From Parachlorella kessleri (taxonomy: Eukaryota; Chlorophyta; Trebouxiophyceae; Chlorellales; Chlorellaceae): DNA of 64,000 nucleotides. Below, piece after piece: positions 59,001 to 64,000 of the stretch (position 1 is the stretch's first letter; each line of letters starts with the position of its first letter). The position numbers and the translations under genes are program-made. The notes under the pieces are model-generated. The model was not told where the DNA came from. It did not search any database and saw only the letters and a list, made by a program, of their open reading frames with translations. Location: positions 1 to 64,000 of the forward strand of contig BBXU01000875.1 of NCBI GenBank assembly GCA_001598975.1, given 5' to 3'.

Positions 59001-61149
59001 AGCTGTACCACTGCGGCATGGGCTTAACAGGACAAGCCTTCTTGCACAGCTGCTCGCCAAAGGGAGCTGCTCTGGGGCCGCAGTGCGACAACACAGTAGC
59101 TGCTGGCTGCTGGAAGTCAAGGCACTCACCGTCAGCCCCACTTTGTCCAGCGCGTCAGCAAAGGCTTGGGCATCCATGATCTCCTCAAACCCGCAGCTGG
59201 GGGCGTTCCACTCGTTCACCTCGCTGTCGCGCACCTGCGCTCAGTGAAGGGCATGCATTTAATATAAGCCCTCCTTGCCCATGCAGCTCTAACGAGCTGC
59301 TAGTAAGTGCAGGGCAGGAACACAAGAACAAACCAAAAGGCGGTGTCTGCAGCTAGGAGGTTGCACTTACGCACCCATCCCTTCCCCTGGTCACCCCAAC
59401 CTCAACCCACCACCAGCACCAAACACCCGCCCAGATTTGGAAGTGGTGGGCAGTTCCTGGTCAGAAGGCGGCCTTGTCCACCATGCAAGGCCCTTGCACA
59501 CCATGACGCAACACCCTTCGCCAGACGGTCCCTGGCAAGGTGCATCAAGGTGCTTTGCCTCTCAATTTGGGGCATAAGACCGACAGATTGCGTCACGCGC
59601 AAGTTGTGGTGCCCGTCGCACCGTTGCCCTTGCTGTGTGGCCCACCTGTGTCCCGTTGACTAGCAAGCGCGGCAGCAGCAGGGTTCGCTGAGTCTCTACC
59701 GCCAGGAGGGCGGCCGACAGCAGCGCTATGCGCTGGTTGGTCAGCCCGTTGCAGACGCTGAAGCTCAGCCACCGCTTGCGGTCGTAGCTGCGCCGCGGCC
59801 GCTGCACATACTGCGGCGCCGTTGCACCACTCGCCGCAATGCTGCTGCCCCCACTGGCGGCGGCTGCCGCCGCTGCCTGCTGCCCCTGCTGCCCGCTGCC
59901 TGATTCTACGACTCTCAGCGTGTCAAGTGAAGACTCGACCACGCCGCCAGCCCCAGCTGCTGCTGCGGCACTAACTGTTCCCGCAGCAGGCAAGGCTCCA
60001 GCCAGCTGCGTGTCCTGGCTGCCAGCTGCAACTCCGCTGACACCGCCTTCTGATGAGTCATAGTCTGAGTAGTCCTCATCATAGACTTCTAGCGGGCTCA
60101 GGTCATCCTCGCCGCAGCCATAGCCGTCTTCGTCATCACAGTCATCTATGACGTCAACATCAGCCCTACCGCCCTGTACACGCTGGCAAGGCAACCGTCA
60201 GCAGGTGTATCGCAGCCACATTGCCTGCTCTCTCAGGAACACGCGTCGCTACTACTTCCCAGGGGCACAAACGAGTACCACGCGCCCCCACCGCCTCCCA
60301 AGCATTGTGCAAGGCTGCACCTCCCCAGCAGGCCCCCACAGCACCAGCGAGCCACAGCTCACTCACCTCTGCAAGATACTCTGCCAGGGGCTTGTGCGTC
60401 TGCTGCCGTGCTCTCCGCCTGGAGGCGTACAGCGCCTGCTGCTGCGCCATGAGCTCCTCTTCCTCCGCTAGCAGCTGCTGCCGTAACTCCTCAGAGAGGA
60501 CCGTCATCGCCGGCCGCTCCTGCTGCTGCTGCCGCAACTGCACTGCTGCCTCCGTGTCAGCATACTGGGTCGCCCCACCGCTGCCGCTGCTGCCCGCTGC
60601 TATTTCGCTGCTGCTGTCTGCTGCTGCCCGCTGGCCACTGGGGAGGTCAGGCAGGAGGCGACGGTGCCTCCTGCCCATGGCTTGCTGCTCTGCCAGCCCT
60701 AAGCCGCGGCCCTCATGCACAACCACCATGCGCAGCGGCTGCGCGTTGTGGCGCCGCGGCCGAGGCAGGTACCTCCGGAGCCTTTCCAGCGCGCCGACGC
60801 CCGGCTTGGGCGAAGCCTGCGCGGCGCTGTCCTCCTTGTTGACAGACCGCAGCACCTGGCCAAAGGTGCCATGCTGGTAGTCGCTGCCGCTGCCACCACC
60901 CCAGTGTGGCCCCTTGGCTGCGGGCGGTCCTACGGCAAGGGAGTGCCGCGCCAGCTCCAGTAGAACCAGCGCCAGAAGCACCTTGAGCACTGTCGGCAGG
61001 GTGACAACACCGCTGCTGCTCCAAAGCCAGTCGGACAGGTTGTTGCTCGAGCCCTGCGGCGAGTTCTTGCGGAGCGGCGAGCGGCGCGGGCTGTTGTTGC
61101 GGCGCGGGCTGAGGGGCGAGGCGCACCCAAGGTCCACGGTGTCTAACAC
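56011..61149 (-). CDS. O-fucosyltransferase-like (GT65/GT106-type) type II membrane protein, 5' exon unresolved
   Basis: Minus-strand exons: 61149-60367 (starts at an acceptor, so an earlier exon is missing), 60173-59646, 59234-59130, 58722-58627, 58353-58189, 57870-57771, 57532-57441, 57307-57108, 56625-56487, 56070-56011; in phase, at least 755 residues. A single membrane anchor (VLKVLLALVLLELA) follows a short basic Ser/Pro-rich cytosolic segment, the layout of a Golgi type II glycosyltransferase. About 330 low-complexity residues follow (Gln/Ala/Gly runs, acidic DEDYSDYDSSEGG). The catalytic region begins RKRWLSFSVCNGLTNQRIAL and includes TCPLLRVPPGMFLQYEALVW, NVLHLRLGHDW, LPLLLVLDRDALQLSQY and the end FVGNAMSTFSALLIMER. 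This fits plant O-FucT-like proteins. The usual HLRxExDW motif reads HLRLGHDW. Donor sugar and substrate are unknown. The last intron is GC-AG (cag|gcaagc). Confidence 0.83.
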
Positions 61150-62237
61150 CTACGCAGGCGAATATGAGGTGGCATAAGGGCTTGCCAGTGCATTGGGCCC
61201 CTTCAGCGGCACAAAGCACTATGCAGGGAGATGCATGTGCCTGCCTGGGACATCCGCCATGATTGAGGCATCATAACACAGGTGAACACGTACAATATTA
61301 TCAGCACCTGACCCTCAACAGAAGGCCGCGGCAGCGAGGCCGGCCAGAAGCGCATACGTCCCGGCATTCAAACCAGTTGCCCCTTGCTGCAGCGGCGTCC
61401 ACAACGAGCCCCTCCAGCTCACCGACGAGGAGTTGCGCTTTGTAAGTGTTCCGGCGGGCGGAGGCATGGTACGGCACGACAATGATGCCCCTTTAGTCCT
61501 TGTATGCCGCGGAGCTCAGGTGCAAGACCATGACGCTGCGCTGCAGACCCGCGGACAAGGAAAATCCTGCGACAGTGGTGCAAAAGGCCAGTCAGCAAGC
61601 AGCAGTGGCCGGAGGCCAGCGGAGTGCCGACCAAGGCTGGGCAATGACGCTTGCATCAAAGCTTGCGTCCTTCACAAAAACGGGTAGCTTGATCACACGC
61701 AACAGTCAATTTCCACCCTCTCGCAGGGCTGTACTGCGGGGGAAACACTGACCATTGCTGACGTCCAAAAAGGTCCCTGCAGACCGTGCACACTTCCGCT
61801 TAAGTCCCAAGTGACCTGCTGGGTAAAACGAGTGTTGAACCTAAGGTGCAGTTGTATGGACCGTCCCAAAAGTGACTAACTAGTGTGTCACATGTGTGAC
61901 GGACCTAAACGGAGCTAAATCAAGGCTGTAAACACATCAATGCACTTCAGGTTTTCACTAATGAGTGGAGTTGAACTGAAGGATGCTGCAACTCACAGTG
62001 TGGCCAATGACATATCAACTGGTAGACTGGTGCACCTGTGAGGCCATCCTGCCTGGCATTGAACGATTGAGGCAGGACTATCCTTGCACGTCACGGACAG
62101 AGGACGCGGGTTTGGAGCTACGTCCGTACGCACTGCAATCTCCAGGCACTGAGCAACCCTGGTCTTGCTGACAGGGGTCACTACCAAGGAGAAGAAGGGG
62201 AAGGAGCAAGGTCGGGCATCTCCTAACGTGGACTGGT

Positions 62238-62269
62238 TGTGGCAAGGTGCAGACCTGCACCTTGCCACA
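62238..62269. repeat. Perfect 15-base inverted repeat with 2-base centre
   Basis: The arm tgtggcaaggtgcag is followed by ac and its exact reverse complement. A second near-palindrome (aggtggt g accacct) lies at 62299-62313. There is no T-run, and the position is not just after any stop codon. Confidence 0.9.
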
Positions 62270-63257
62270 CTTACCTACTCGGTAGCAGACCCGGGAAAAG
62301 GTGGTGACCACCTGTAAAATTCAGCCTGACGAGTCTTTTTTACCGCACGGAGCGAGGGGGAGGCGTAGCGTCACGAAAGGGGAACTTAAAAGTCCCCTCA
62401 TCCTGCAGGGGATGGCAAACCAGAGGGAGAGCAGCCCAGCCACGTACAAGCTATCGTGTTTGGAAGTCGTTGAGGATAGCAGCCTGCAGGTCAGGCACCT
62501 CGATCTTGCCAGCGCGCATACCTATGCTGCATGGTTTCCATTGGCACGCACGCGGCTTGTGGCCGCCCAATAACAGCCAGCACAGGCGCCTGGAGCCCCC
62601 TCCGTGCTGGCCAATTTAAGGAGCCACCTGGCATGGCTGGGATACTGCAGAGGAGTGGGGCCGGGCTACACACAGGGTGGCCACGGGAGGGCAAGCGCAG
62701 GCCTGCTGGTTTGCTGGTGGTGCACCCGAGTCATTTCTGGAAGCGGCAGGCAATGCCAAACAGAGGAGAGGGTGTGGTGACCTTTCCTGACAAGGCTGGT
62801 TGCAGGTAAGCTCTGGTCCTTGCCTGGGTTCTGATCCAGTACGCCTTCCCCGAGTCAAGGCAGCTTGGAAACGGTGTGAACCTTCGGAGGTCACCCATTT
62901 GGGCGCTGGCTGTGTTGCACACATGCTAGGTTGCGACCAGCTGGACCCCCGCCTTCCTGCCTGCCCTCAGGCAGCATGCAACTCCAAGCAGAGGTGCCGT
63001 AAGGAGCTGGCGAGAGAGGTCCGCTTGTGCTCTGCGACGCTATTTCTTCTGATTGATAGACACCATAGCGTCATGCTAAGCATCATGATGAGCTTACCCC
63101 GGGTATACTAAGCAACACACTACAAACAAGTAGCAAAGGCCATGTCCCTGCTGATGAGTGGAGCAGGAGGTCCTACAGCTTGATGCATCATGCGTGCCTA
63201 GCGCACGGAGAACAAAGACACAAAGCACCTTTATATTCACGGGCAAAACTGCCTCCA

Positions 63258-63480
63258 GCCTGTCAGTACGTCATCCCCTCCTGTATGTTCGCACGACCTG
63301 CCACCAGCACAACAACATCAAGCATCTAAAAGTTCACACCGCATAAGTCTCCAGCCCTGTCAGCACACTTAACCTCCCACTCCCTTTCGCACCGTGCCGG
63401 TAGTGGCTACCTGTCACCCTTACCAAAAAGTATACCTAGCCCTGTCAGTGGAGGTCACTTTACACCTCCTCGATCCCTAC
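63258..63480 (+). repeat. Three consecutive units of the dispersed repeat family
   Basis: Units begin at about 63258, 63354 and 63437, each with cctgtcag. They continue with variants of ttcgcacgacctgccacca and ttcgcaccgtgccggta. Orientation matches the copies at 8461 and 34820-35350. Confidence 0.65.
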
Positions 63481-63681
63481 TGCTTGCCACCAAGAACAAA
63501 TAGTCGCAGTACTACCAACCTGTAGCACTTCCAACTCTGCCTGGTTACCCTGCGCTGCGAGCAATAGCCAGCAAAAACACACTGACAGCACCCTCAGTGC
63601 AGCGGCAGCCCAAGGTCGAGCAGCCGCCGATATTTGAGACACAGCTGTCGTTGCATGCGCACGCCATTTCCCTCCCTTGCC

Positions 63682-63940
63682 CTAGGTGCGGGCTTGCCTC
63701 TTCTGCACATTATCCAGGTATGTTGCCTGGGCTTCAAAGAACACTTGGGCCAGTGCCCAGGCCACCTTGGGGGCGTCTGGCCACTGTAAGACTGCGTCCT
63801 GCATGCTTACTCTTAGCTGGGATGCTAGCATAGCGTGCAGCTTCTCCATGCCTTCATTGATGTCCCCATCGCCCTGCTCAACTATGTGCTCAGTGACACT
63901 GCCGCGTTTCCTCAGCATCACAGCCGGCGAGTGCCCCATC
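63682..63940 (-). CDS. Unknown protein, exon at the right edge (gene continues beyond the window)
   Basis: A minus-strand exon begins after an acceptor (ctgctgcag) at 63940 and reads MGHSPAVMLRKRGS, EHIVEQGDGDINEGMEKLHA, MLASQLRVSMQDAVLQW and VAWALAQVFFEAQATYLDN. Composition is clearly protein-like and helical. It either runs to the TAG at 63682-63684 or is spliced at 63709 (aat|gtgcag) to a short exon near 63550 (GNQAELEVLQ), which keeps phase. Upstream exons lie outside the window. I do not recognise the family. Confidence 0.6.
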
Positions 63941-64000
63941 CTGCAGCAGGGTACGTAACCCAGCAGTGCCGGTGTGACCAACAAGAGCATCAACAAGGGT

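Larger units (their letters stand above)
61150..63681. other. Long intergenic stretch with palindromes and dispersed repeats
   Basis: About 2.5 kb. It must contain the missing 5' exon and promoter of the O-FucT-like gene near its left end. No convincing exon was found. At the right, a minus-strand segment around 63550 (GNQAELEVLQ between an acceptor and a donor) could be a downstream exon of the partial gene at the window edge. Palindromes cluster at 62238-62313 and repeat units at 63258-63480. Confidence 0.45.

Overview
The window is nuclear DNA of a photosynthetic green alga, most likely a core chlorophyte; I cannot name the species. The evidence is: many short introns with GT/GC...AG ends and exons often under 150 bases; GC-rich coding sequence; TGTAA-type polyadenylation motifs beyond several stop codons; and gene content that includes a thylakoid-lumen cyclophilin, a plant-type alpha-amylase, a uroporphyrinogen methyltransferase and a ciliary protein. 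I spliced the genes by hand, checking reading phase across each junction, and resolved fourteen multi-exon genes plus two genes cut by the window edges. One further single-exon ORF is doubtful. I saw no tRNA, rRNA, CRISPR or intact transposon.

Layout, left to right: the last exon of an unknown acidic/coiled-coil protein (+, 290-670); TPR protein A (+, 1998-7915); a FANCE-like Fanconi protein (-, 8237-11023); the Pol III repressor MAF1 (+, 11866-14755); a TKL/MAP3K-like kinase with a CaaX end (+, 15854-19942); a TrhO/TSTD2-type rhodanese (-, 21375-26322); a doubtful 169-residue ORF (+, 27173-27682); a divergent SUMT (-, 28815-30749); a BAR-like coiled-coil protein (+, 31457-33919); an FBXO9-type F-box protein (-, 35681-38016); a CFAP157 ciliary protein (+, 38381-41560); a small membrane protein with an in-frame TGA (+, 42060-42457); a CYP37/CYP38 immunophilin (+, 42517-45886); alpha-amylase (-, 46969-50742); TPR protein B (+, 51407-54262); an O-fucosyltransferase-like type II membrane protein (-, 56011-61149, 5' end open); and the edge of an unknown gene (-, 63682-63940).

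Genes mostly alternate as divergent pairs (FANCE/MAF1, SUMT/BAR, FBXO9/CFAP157, amylase/TPR B) and convergent pairs (TPR A/FANCE, kinase/rhodanese, BAR/FBXO9, CYP/amylase, TPR B/O-FucT). This is ordinary for a compact algal genome and does not imply one pathway. There is no obvious biosynthetic cluster. CYP37/38, amylase and SUMT suggest a plastid, FANCE DNA crosslink repair, MAF1 nutrient control of Pol III, and CFAP157 a retained motile cilium.

The points most worth following are: two TPR genes 45 kb apart that share intron positions and phases; the small membrane protein whose exons join in phase only through a TGA codon; a SUMT with both conserved glycine-aspartate motifs altered; a kinase with a long activation-segment insertion and a C-terminal CaaX box; an apparent excess of GC-AG introns; and a dispersed, same-orientation intergenic repeat family.
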